NCBI GenBank assembly: GCA_018817365.1
Contig: JAHISY010000055.1
Coordinates: forward strand, 1 to 5,716
Direction of reading: 5' to 3'
From: Patescibacteria group bacterium
GTDB lineage: Bacteria; Patescibacteriota; Gracilibacteria; JAHISY01
DNA length: 5,716 bases
Shown one piece after another: positions 1-5,704 of this stretch. The translations under genes and the position numbers were made by a program. Numbering within the stretch: the first letter of the stretch is position 1; the number at the start of each line of letters is the position of its first letter. The notes beneath the pieces are model-generated. The model was not told where the DNA came from, searched no databases, and saw only the letters and a list, made by a program, of their open reading frames with translations.

Positions 1-2654
1 GAAGGTCGCTCGGTATTCGCCGCTGCCAAAATTACGGGATTGAAAGCGGCATCCTCCGCGAGCAATTGCTCGTAATCCGGCGAAAGCCCCCACGCCGCCA
101 AACTGCTGATTGTTTTTATAATTTTTTCACGCACGAGAGAAAGCATTTTCCGCCACACGCTTTCCGCCGCTCGATTGTCTTCAATTTTCGCCGCCAGCCG
201 CGTGACAATCGTGCCAGCGCGCCGGACATTCCCTTCCTCGTCGGAAAATTCCATCACGATACTCCGCGCGCCGAACTCGTCGGTGAAGGCGATTTCAAAT
301 TCCTGCGAAGCGTACGGCAGCCACTCCCCGACCGGCAACGGCTGGGAATCGGCGAGCAAAACATTTGCGGCGAGTCTCATTTTGGTCGCGCCGACAGCGC
401 GAGGAATAATTGCAACCCGGCTGCCTTTCGTGAAATATTTTCCTTCCACGAGCTGCGCCCGCCGAACTATTAATTCCGCGCTTCCGATTCGACCCGAATC
501 AATCTGCTGCGCCACTGGCGTGGGATTGATCGCGACGAGTCCCGCCCGATCAGCCAACATCCCCACCACCGTCACCGATTCGAAATCCAAATCGATTGGA
601 GCGGAAATTTCGAAACTGCCCTTGATTTGATCGGTGAAAGAATTGAAAGCCGGAATTTCCACTGCCGCGCTTGCCCGCTGCGGCGGGGCGGAACCGAAAT
701 AAACCGTGAGAATGTCGAAACTCACTACCGGCTCGGAAAATTGCAATGTGAAATTGACCGTCTCGCGCCCGCTGGACGAGGGACCGCTTTTCGAAATCTC
801 CGCAATCACGCTCTCGAGTCGCGGAGCTGTCTTGTCGTAATTGAGAGTGAAAACTTTTTCTTCGCTGCGACCACCTTCTGCATCCTCCCCTTGCAAGTGA
901 AAATAACTCGTCCCCTCGGAAATCGCGACATCATCGAGAAAAAATTCTGCAGTACTCGCTGCCGCTGTCGTGATTGAATCCGGTTCCGGATTGTCGTCGA
1001 GCTCATAATAAAATTTTTCGCCGGTCCCGCTCCACATGAATGAAACGCGATCATCATTGCCGATGTCGGCGGAAGAAAACCATTCCTCGGAAGCAAAACC
1101 GCGGCGTTTTTCGGAATCCGGTCCGAGCGAGATGCGAGTAATCGAGCTCTCCGCCTGCTTCAAAGTAATCATTATTTTCATAAAATCGGCCACGCTAAAT
1201 AAAGTCATATGATCCACGTAAATTGAAATTGTTTCGCCGTCCGCGCTCAAGCTGCCTCCGAATTCACCGGTCACTGCATCTTGCGCGACCAACCATTCTT
1301 CGATTTCTTCGTCGAAATAAACCACGCCGGGATTGCGAATATTTTCAGCAACGGAAAATTCTAATAACACCGGCTGATCAAATTGGATACCAGTACTCGA
1401 CGAACCGACAAACACCGCCTCTTCGACTGCGAAACTGCCGCTGGAAGATTGGGGGGGGCTATTCACCGCCTGCGGAGCGTAAATCACGCGCTCGTAAGAA
1501 TTACCGCTGTAGTCAATTACATTGGTTTTTGTCGAAATTTCCGTACTCATCCGTATCCATGCAGAAGAAAATCTCGAAATAAGATTGACAGCAAGCGGAA
1601 TCTCGCCATCACGATTAACCAGTACTGGTTTTTCGCTTGTGAATTTTTCATTCGTCTCCGCGTGAATAATCGCCGCATCTTCGAGAATCACTGCATCAAT
1701 CAAACGCGCCGATACGGTAATTTTTTCGCCAACCGCCACTTCCAAAATCGCTTCCGACCCGTTGATTTCGACATCGCGGAAACTTCTCCATAAATCATAT
1801 TGATCCGTGTATCCGATTTCGATCAAACGGTCATCTACCGGCTCTACTATTTCATTTCCAACCGTTTTCAAATCGCTGATGTCGAGTGAAACAAACGTTG
1901 TCCGAGAACCGGAAAATCCAGCGTCGCCCATATCCGACGTGTCAATCGTAAAAATAATTTCTTTGCTAACATCTGATTCTTCCGGAAAAAAATTCGTTTG
2001 AATCTTTTCGACTTGAGTAGTCGGAGAATAAGATAAGTCTGACCCTTCAGTTTCTTCTTCAAACTCTTCATCTTCGATCTCTACGATCTCGGAGGGAGGA
2101 TTTATTATCTCAAATTGGTAACCTCTGCCTCTTGTTGAAATTAAAACATTCTCAAGCTCACAACTCTCACAGTCTGTCGAACTCTCGTGAATACTGGGGT
2201 CAAAAATATCTTCCTCTACATCCGCTACCGCCCGCACTAAAAAATCGTATTCGATAATTTGCAGATCGCTAATCGTTTCGCTGTAAATCCTGTCAGGATC
2301 CTGATCAATCGAAAGAACTTCCGTGCAACCCTTGTCGGCTTCTTCATCTTCTGCCGAAGCCGGACAACTCGAATACTCTGCCTCGGTACTTGGCTTATGA
2401 TAAACCCGATATTCCCCCACTATCCCGCTCACCGCGGAAGAGCTAGCCTTCCATTCTAAATCAGCTTCATAAATATATGTTTCAATGCTAAGTTCCTGCG
2501 GAGGAGTGATCCCTACTGTCGCGATGATTTCTTTATTTTCCGCCCAAGCCGCCGAAACAGTATTGCTGCCAAAAATGAATATTCCAATCAGCAACGCCAC
2601 AACGCTTCGAGCGAAAAATGCGAAGCGAAATTTTATACTTTTGGAGCTGCACAC
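1..2654 (-). CDS. Large secreted multi-domain Ig-like/FN3-like surface protein, partial (C-terminus beyond left edge)
   Basis: The frame is open from an upstream TAA (2673-2675) to the left edge, giving 884 codons with no stop. I chose GTG 2654 because it is the first start codon after that TAA and leads directly into a signal peptide: basic residues K5, K8, R10, R16, a hydrophobic core at about 18-29 (VVALLIGIFIFG) and a likely cut after VSA or AWA (35-38). Visible domains: FN3-like at about 45-145 (LEWKAS, YRVYHK, YDFLVRAVA); acidic Glu-rich linker 188-206; a beta-rich region 225-400; a segment at about 405-490 ending VDHMTLFSV, typical of large bacterial surface proteins; an Ig-like module at 535-608 ending YDKTAP; a second at 609-720 with FSEPV; a third at about 735-820 (MRLAAN, EWLPYA, FSDEEGN). 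The visible end (825-884) looks helical. Cysteines are few: C97, C110 and C162xxC165. The domain calls come from motif resemblance. A role as adhesin or coat protein is inferred; no enzyme motif was seen. Confidence 0.93.
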   Translation of the reverse strand, partial: MCSSKSIKFRFAFFARSVVALLIGIFIFGSNTVSAAWAENKEIIATVGITPPQELSIETYIYEADLEWKASSSAVSGIVGEYRVYHKPSTEAEYSSCPASAEDEEADKGCTEVLSIDQDPDRIYSETISDLQIIEYDFLVRAVADVEEDIFDPSIHESSTDCESCELENVLISTRGRGYQFEIINPPSEIVEIEDEEFEEETEGSDLSYSPTTQVEKIQTNFFPEESDVSKEIIFTIDTSDMGDAGFSGSRTTFVSLDISDLKTVGNEIVEPVDDRLIEIGYTDQYDLWRSFRDVEINGSEAILEVAVGEKITVSARLIDAVILEDAAIIHAETNEKFTSEKPVLVNRDGEIPLAVNLISRFSSAWIRMSTEISTKTNVIDYSGNSYERVIYAPQAVNSPPQSSSGSFAVEEAVFVGSSSTGIQFDQPVLLEFSVAENIRNPGVVYFDEEIEEWLVAQDAVTGEFGGSLSADGETISIYVDHMTLFSVADFMKIMITLKQAESSITRISLGPDSEKRRGFASEEWFSSADIGNDDRVSFMWSGTGEKFYYELDDNPEPDSITTAAASTAEFFLDDVAISEGTSYFHLQGEDAEGGRSEEKVFTLNYDKTAPRLESVIAEISKSGPSSSGRETVNFTLQFSEPVVSFDILTVYFGSAPPQRASAAVEIPAFNSFTDQIKGSFEISAPIDLDFESVTVVGMLADRAGLVAINPTPVAQQIDSGRIGSAELIVRRAQLVEGKYFTKGSRVAIIPRAVGATKMRLAANVLLADSQPLPVGEWLPYASQEFEIAFTDEFGARSIVMEFSDEEGNVRRAGTIVTRLAAKIEDNRAAESVWRKMLSLVREKIIKTISSLAAWGLSPDYEQLLAEDAAFNPVILAAANTERP
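1451..1458 (-). repeat. Homopolymer of eight C (coding strand) inside the giant gene
   Basis: Eight G on the plus strand are eight C on the coding strand, encoding part of the Ser-Pro-Pro-Gln linker at residues 399-402. The frame is open on both sides at the length shown, so it is the in-frame length. A tract like this can slip by one base and switch off everything downstream. Confidence 0.75.
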
Positions 2655-2655
2655 G

Positions 2656-2788
2656 ATCTTGGTTTTTAGTTCTTAGTTTTTGGTTCTTAGTTTATAGTTC
2701 ATTAGTCCGTTTGAAATTTTGAATTTGAAATTTATTTGGAATTTAGTTTTTAGTATTTGGAATTTTTGTTCTATGCTCCATGCTATGT
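2656..2788 (-). repeat. Phased heptamer micro-repeat array (19 x 7 bp) upstream of the giant gene
   Basis: Read on the minus strand from 2788 to 2656, the spacer divides exactly into 19 heptamers (133 bp). Many are near variants of C-Y-A-A-R-A-A: CCAAATA (twice), CTAAAAA (twice), CTAAGAA (twice), CCAAAAA, CTAAATT, CTATAAA, CCAAGAT. The middle part is AATTTCA/AATTCAA-like, and the first part is ACATAGC, ATGGAGC, ATAGAAC. The phase does not slip, and the array ends one base before GTG 2654. It contains TATAAA (2691-2696), which might serve as a -10 box, but I see no matching -35. No Shine-Dalgarno sequence precedes the GTG. Confidence 0.8.
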
Positions 2789-2789
2789 G
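2761..2789. repeat. 29-bp interspersed repeat, copy 1
   Basis: This copy matches 4282-4310 at 26 of 29 positions. All three differences are C/T changes. Both copies lie in a spacer, 3' of one gene and 5' of the next. On the minus strand it reads as 7-bp units of the ATGGAAC type followed by AAAAATT. Confidence 0.85.
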
Positions 2790-2813
2790 TTTCTTCATCA
2801 TTCTTGTTAAATA

Positions 2814-2836
2814 AAATTCCTGTAGTTTAGGAATTT
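2814..2836 (-). terminator. Possible weak terminator hairpin after the 444-aa gene
   Basis: A 7-bp perfect inverted repeat (AAATTCC / GGAATTT) with a 9-nt loop begins 13 bases past the TAA of the 444-aa gene. On the minus strand it is followed by TATTTAAC, a poor U tract. The stem is A+T-rich, so termination would be weak. It may be a chance inverted repeat. Confidence 0.3.
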
Positions 2837-2849
2837 ATCTTCAGTGATT

Positions 2850-4184
2850 TTAGACAATTTCTTCATTCAACATTTCTTTTTTCACTTCTTTCTTTCTGAA
2901 GATAATCACCGCGATAAGCAGCAAAACAATCACTCCCCCGCCAATTGCGAAGTAGTAAGGTAGATTATTCGCAGCGCTGACAAACTGCACTTCCGATTCG
3001 AGAGAAGCATTCTCAAAACCGTAGAAAGCCGCGAGCTTTGCAGTATATTTCCCGGCGGGAACTTGCTTCTCGAGCCATGGAACCGTGATCTTGGCAGTCG
3101 CGCCCGGCGCGATATAACCGACATTTTCCGGAATCGACAGACTGGCGACGATATAGCCGGCATCTTCCGGAATCGGGACGCTGGCTACCACGCTTTCGAA
3201 GTCATTGATAATCTCAATTTTCCCTTCAAGTTTTTCGTAAACATTTCCATTATTGGTAAGCGTAATCGTGAAATCAGTAGAAGCTTCAAGCTGGTTGATT
3301 TCAAAAGAATTCAACTGTAAATCCTCATTGATTTCGATTTCTGCGCTCGTCGCAATCGTAGGTTCACTGCCGTATTTTAAACTTGAAACTGCAATAAACT
3401 TTCCCGATCGGATATTTTCATTCCATTCTGCTGTAAAAGTACGCGAGCTTCCCGGTAAAACATTCCCACCGGTGAGATTGAGAGGAATCGCATCAGCGAT
3501 AATGAGCTCACCTGAAACATCGTCGTAATAACGCGCGATTTGCGTAAGCTGCTCACCAGTCATCGAATCAGTGAGAGTCACCGAGCCACTCGGCTTTTCA
3601 TGAACATTTCCATTGTTTTGGAAGCTCACTGCGAGAATCGGATTTTGGTCCCCGAGCAAGTTTCCATTTTTAACGCCAAAACTCAGCACCTCGCCGCTAT
3701 GAATCTCTTCACCGGTTACTTTGACAAGAATGAGACTCGGCACCGCTACTTGAACTTTGACTTCGCCGGAAGCGGCATCGTCGACGGAGGTGTAAATAAT
3801 CGAGGCGTACTTTCCACCGGGTTGCGCGTCAGCAGGAACATTTACTTTGAAAGTAACTTCCTTTTCGGAATTCGGCTCCAAAGAAAGATCTTCCGCGGGA
3901 AACTCAATCCAGTCGCGAATATTCATCGGATGATCTGCAGGCAGATCCTCTGCCGCCACCGGAAAGCCCTCTTCATCATTTTTTGTGTAGATAGTAACCT
4001 CCGGTCGAACCGTGATAGGGACATTCTCGCTATTGATCACGCGAATCGTAGCAGAAGCGCTACCGCCCGGATCAATTGTTAATTCCGTCCGAACCGGCTT
4101 CACGCCGACTGCAAAAGCCGCCGAAACCGTGAGAGCGAGAGTGAGCAAACTCGAGAATACGAGCGTGAGTGCTTTTTTAGTCAT
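2850..4184 (-). CDS. DUF916/COG1470-like membrane-anchored surface protein with Ig-like repeats
   Basis: This 444-aa protein begins at ATG 4184 with a clear signal peptide (KK at 3-4, hydrophobic core about 6-20, cut after AFA at 25). Residues 26-135 resemble the N-terminal part of DUF916/WxLIP and COG1470 proteins: an IDPG turn at 37-40, a beta strand with IRVIN, an LEPNSEKEVTFKVNVP stretch, and PGGKYASIIY at 122-131. Two related beta domains follow. Each contains NNGNVxEK (190-197 and 311-318), then a PG turn and a GK(F/Y) strand (261-263 and 378-380), so they look like an internal duplication. A single membrane helix lies at about 411-429, followed by a basic tail (RKKEVKK), so the protein should sit in the membrane with its body outside. 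It lies 133 bp after the small secreted gene and 195 bp before the giant one. By analogy with WxLIP proteins it may hold a surface partner, but that is inference. The family resemblance is moderate and unconfirmed. Confidence 0.96.
   Translation of the reverse strand: MTKKALTLVFSSLLTLALTVSAAFAVGVKPVRTELTIDPGGSASATIRVINSENVPITVRPEVTIYTKNDEEGFPVAAEDLPADHPMNIRDWIEFPAEDLSLEPNSEKEVTFKVNVPADAQPGGKYASIIYTSVDDAASGEVKVQVAVPSLILVKVTGEEIHSGEVLSFGVKNGNLLGDQNPILAVSFQNNGNVHEKPSGSVTLTDSMTGEQLTQIARYYDDVSGELIIADAIPLNLTGGNVLPGSSRTFTAEWNENIRSGKFIAVSSLKYGSEPTIATSAEIEINEDLQLNSFEINQLEASTDFTITLTNNGNVYEKLEGKIEIINDFESVVASVPIPEDAGYIVASLSIPENVGYIAPGATAKITVPWLEKQVPAGKYTAKLAAFYGFENASLESEVQFVSAANNLPYYFAIGGGVIVLLLIAVIIFRKKEVKKEMLNEEIV
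3111..3188 (-). repeat. 39-bp tandem duplication within the 444-aa gene
   Basis: Two adjacent 39-bp units (3111-3149 and 3150-3188), about 80% identical, encode VASVPIPEDAGYI (residues 333-345) and VASLSIPENVGYI (346-358). The unit is a multiple of three, so the frame is kept. The divergence shows the duplication is not very recent. Confidence 0.88.
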
Positions 4185-4192
4185 TTGAAGGA

Positions 4193-4227
4193 AATTAAGA
4201 ATTATAAATTATTAATTATGAATCAAC
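4193..4227 (-). promoter_or_regulatory. Heptamer array with consensus -10 box, likely promoter of the 444-aa gene
   Basis: On the minus strand five heptamers run in phase: GTTGATT, CATAATT, AATAATT, TATAATT, CTTAATT. The fourth contains a perfect TATAAT (4201-4206), and the first contains TTGATT (4221-4226), a partial match to a -35 box. The 14-bp gap is shorter than the usual 17. The -10 box ends 16 bases before ATG 4184, so the mRNA leader would be only about 10 nt. No Shine-Dalgarno sequence is seen; the bases before the ATG are TTTCCTTCAA. Confidence 0.5.
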
Positions 4228-4281
4228 TTTTTTATTTTTTTCATCGCGTGAATGATTTGAGTGAATATTTTTCAAAACTTA

Positions 4282-4310
4282 AATTTTTGTTCCATGTTCC
4301 ATGTTATGTG
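4282..4310. repeat. 29-bp interspersed repeat, copy 2
   Basis: This is the partner of 2761-2789 (26/29 identical). It lies 7 bases past the stop of the 324-aa gene. On the minus strand it contains the tandem ATGGAAC, ATGGAAC followed by AAAAATT. Between this repeat and the heptamer array at 4193-4227 I see only A+T-rich sequence with no feature. Confidence 0.85.
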
Positions 4311-4317
4311 CTTGTGC

Positions 4318-5292
4318 TTAAAAGGTAGGCGTAGCCGTATAGGTAATCGTGCCCGTGTAAGTGCCAGCCTTGATAGTATAATCCACATCCAAATCGTAAT
4401 AAATAGTGTGCCCCGTGCTGTTCGTGTAGCCATTGGCTGCTGTAACTACATTACTGCCAAAAGCCGTGTCCCCGGCGCCCGCAGCAGTTGTATTGAAAGC
4501 AAAAGTATTTTCTCCGCTCGTAGCTGATGTAATTTCTGCATTCGCCGCGCAAGTGCCGTCCAAACACAGCTTATTAGTATTAGTAAGTGAAGAACTGATT
4601 GTATAAGAAACAGAGTTGGTGCTCACTGTAAGCGTGCTGGATTGAGTTTGATCGATGCCGGCATTTACCGATGGATCCACGCGAAGATTAATCGCCGCAG
4701 CATCAATAGTCATGATGAGCGCCTCATCTACCACCGCAGTGACAGAAAAAGAATTGTCGTTGGAAAGCATCGCAGTACCGGTTTCGACTACCGTAGTGGT
4801 AGCAGCAGAATCAAAGGTCGAAATATGCATCGCATATTGACCGATTGGTTCGCTAGTCTCACCTGTCGTCAGTCCGGTAATCCGAACCCAAGTCGGTGTG
4901 CCGGTAGTCAAAGCAGCGCCCAAAACAATACTGTAATGGTTCTGACTATTGGAATCTACCGTGGTAGTAGAAGTAACTGTGGTAGTAACATCAGCATCGT
5001 ATGTGGCGGGGACATTTTCGATCGCCAAATCTACGACTGCAGTTTGAGTAGCATTTACTGGAAATTCGGTATCCGGAAAAGTAACATCGATAATGTCTCC
5101 TGCCGCTAGATTGCCAGTCGCCAGCTCAAAAACAATCGAGTGGGTGCTAGCTCCGCTGACATAACTGTAAGTGTCCACGCCGCTGGTAATTTCATTCGCA
5201 ACAGCAGCGGCTGTCGGCAGCGACATGAAAAGCAACGCGAAGGAAATCACGAGGGCGCTGGCTCGAGCCGAGAAAGTTCTTTTGGTTTTCAT
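4318..5292 (-). CDS. Small secreted beta-rich surface protein (WxL/S-layer-like style, family not identified)
   Basis: This 324-aa protein starts at ATG 5292 and ends in TAA. The N-terminus (K2, K4, R5, R10, core at about 13-28, cut after AVA at 32) is a signal peptide. Residues 35-165 contain GASTHSIVFEL and AGDIIDVTFPDTEFP. That pattern is common in secreted beta-sandwich proteins of Patescibacteria and some S-layer proteins. A Thr-rich stretch (about 101-112) lies inside this domain. The second domain (about 180-324) ends in an alternating strand series, YYDLDVDYTI then AGTYTGTITYTA, like the C-terminal ends of WxL-type and pilin-like secreted domains. The only Trp (W135) is in TWVRI, so the WxL signature is absent. 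C243 and C248 could form a small disulfide loop. There is no membrane anchor or LPxTG motif, so it is probably released or bound to another surface protein, such as the anchored 444-aa product of the next gene. I do not recognise an exact family. Confidence 0.94.
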   Translation of the reverse strand: MKTKRTFSARASALVISFALLFMSLPTAAAVANEITSGVDTYSYVSGASTHSIVFELATGNLAAGDIIDVTFPDTEFPVNATQTAVVDLAIENVPATYDADVTTTVTSTTTVDSNSQNHYSIVLGAALTTGTPTWVRITGLTTGETSEPIGQYAMHISTFDSAATTTVVETGTAMLSNDNSFSVTAVVDEALIMTIDAAAINLRVDPSVNAGIDQTQSSTLTVSTNSVSYTISSSLTNTNKLCLDGTCAANAEITSATSGENTFAFNTTAAGAGDTAFGSNVVTAANGYTNSTGHTIYYDLDVDYTIKAGTYTGTITYTATPTF

Positions 5293-5302
5293 TTCTTTTG
5301 GG

Positions 5303-5353
5303 GTTAGAAGTTAAATTTATTTTTATATTTTTAGTAATCAACTAACGTTAGTT
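5303..5353 (-). promoter_or_regulatory. Perfect 14-bp palindrome and A+T-rich promoter region of the 324-aa gene
   Basis: AACTAACGTTAGTT (5340-5353) is a perfect palindrome, the form expected of a site for a dimeric regulator. It overlaps TTGATT on the minus strand (5336-5341), which could be a -35 box. A+T-rich sequence with AATATAAA follows, and ATG 5292 lies about 50 bases away. No good -10 stands at standard spacing, and no Shine-Dalgarno sequence precedes the ATG, only CCCCAAAAGAA. The palindrome is certain; its role as an operator is a guess. Confidence 0.4.
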
Positions 5354-5469
5354 TAGCATTTTTAGAAATCGATTGCAAATCTTTTCAGAGGGTGGAAAGA
5401 AGAAAATGGAGAGTGGAGGCTTGCTAACCCGCCTGCTGAAATTCTTATTGTCTGAGCTTATATGATCCT
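5354..5469. other. Gene-free stretch with no recognised feature
   Basis: Together with its neighbours this is part of a 424-base region (5293-5716) without a convincing gene. This segment holds only a purine-rich run (about 5388-5430) and a 19-codon open frame on the plus strand (5406-5465) with no family resemblance. I see no tRNA or other RNA gene. Confidence 0.5.
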
Positions 5470-5545
5470 CGCAGGTTCAATTTACAAAATTGAACCTGCG
5501 TGGGAACCTGCGTGGGTTCAATTTACAAAATTGAACCTGCGTGGG
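5470..5545 (+). repeat. Two copies of an ACA-loop hairpin element with TGCGTGGG tail
   Basis: Copy 1 (5470-5500) is a perfect 14-bp stem, CGCAGGTTCAATTT, with loop ACA. Copy 2 (5511-5541) has the same 10-bp inner stem and loop; its outer four pairs are kept as two G-U wobbles and two G-C pairs if read as plus-strand RNA. A 32-bp direct repeat with a 41-bp period links them. The 12-mer AACCTGCGTGGG occurs three times (5493-5504, 5505-5516, 5534-5545). This looks like a REP-type intergenic element. The family is not identified. Confidence 0.85.
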
Positions 5546-5570
5546 ATTGAATTTGCTCTGACTCAAAAAC

Positions 5571-5652
5571 CCTCCGCAGGTTCAGATCCTCCGCAGGTTC
5601 AGATCCTCCGCAGGTTCAGATCCTCCGCAGGTTCAGATTTGTAATCTGAACC
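5571..5652 (-). repeat. Four 17-bp tandem repeats ending in a third ACA-loop hairpin
   Basis: The unit CCTCCGCAGGTTCAGAT (plus strand) occurs four times without a gap or a mismatch (5571-5638). The last unit runs into a perfect hairpin (5630-5652) that on the minus strand reads GGTTCAGATT, ACA, AATCTGAACC, then TGCGGAGG. It is thus the same kind of element as at 5470-5545 but in the opposite orientation. The tail plus half a stem has been amplified. Confidence 0.88.
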
Positions 5653-5682
5653 CTACATTTCTAAATCGGAATCGGGTCTACT

Positions 5683-5704
5683 CGAATCCGGCTCTCCGGA
5701 TTCG
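5683..5704. repeat. 9-bp perfect hairpin, tetranucleotide loop
   Basis: CGAATCCGG, loop CTCT, CCGGATTCG forms a stable stem near the right edge. Neither strand has a T tract after it, so it is not a standard intrinsic terminator. It could be another intergenic repeat or the end of a feature outside the window. Confidence 0.6.

Noticed and set aside
66..977. Open frames on the plus strand at 66-473, 175-630 and 627-977
   Set aside because: They lie opposite the giant minus-strand gene. Their products are rich in Arg, His and Cys with no signal peptide or domain, while the minus strand reads as a coherent Ig-like protein.
2603..2627. 7-bp inverted repeat CGCTTCG / CGAAGCG inside the signal-peptide region of the giant gene
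   Set aside because: The 11-nt loop and the coding location make it weak. It could affect translation start, but nothing else supports this.
2673..2801. Minus-strand 42-codon frame starting ATG ATG, in the same frame as the giant gene
   Set aside because: It is the translation of the heptamer repeats (Lys, Asn, Phe, Ile-rich) and is cut from the giant gene by TAA 2673-2675. It is unlikely to be a gene or the true start.
3540..4082. 180-codon open frame on the plus strand
   Set aside because: It is antisense to the 444-aa gene, whose signal peptide, membrane helix and internal repeats are convincing. The plus product resembles nothing.
4642..5109. 155-codon open frame on the plus strand
   Set aside because: It is antisense to the secreted 324-aa gene and has a composition typical of a shadow frame.
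1..5292. Alternative genetic code with TGA as Gly or Trp, as in some Patescibacteria
   Set aside because: No in-frame TGA occurs in any of the three genes, and the two visible stops are TAA. The standard code explains all of it.
4318..5292. True WxL-domain protein
   Set aside because: The only Trp is in TWVRI and no WxL pair exists. Only the overall shape and the terminal strand pattern are similar.
5406..5465. 19-codon open frame MESGGLLTRLLKFLLSELI on the plus strand
   Set aside because: A purine run precedes it and it looks amphipathic, but it is too short and has no conserved context that I can see.
5462..5644. 60-codon open frame on the plus strand with repeated motifs
   Set aside because: It arises wholly from the hairpin and 17-bp repeats and has no start signal.
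5470..5652. CRISPR array
   Set aside because: The 17-bp units are directly adjacent with no unique spacers, and the other copies are hairpins with a 41-bp period. No cas gene is present.
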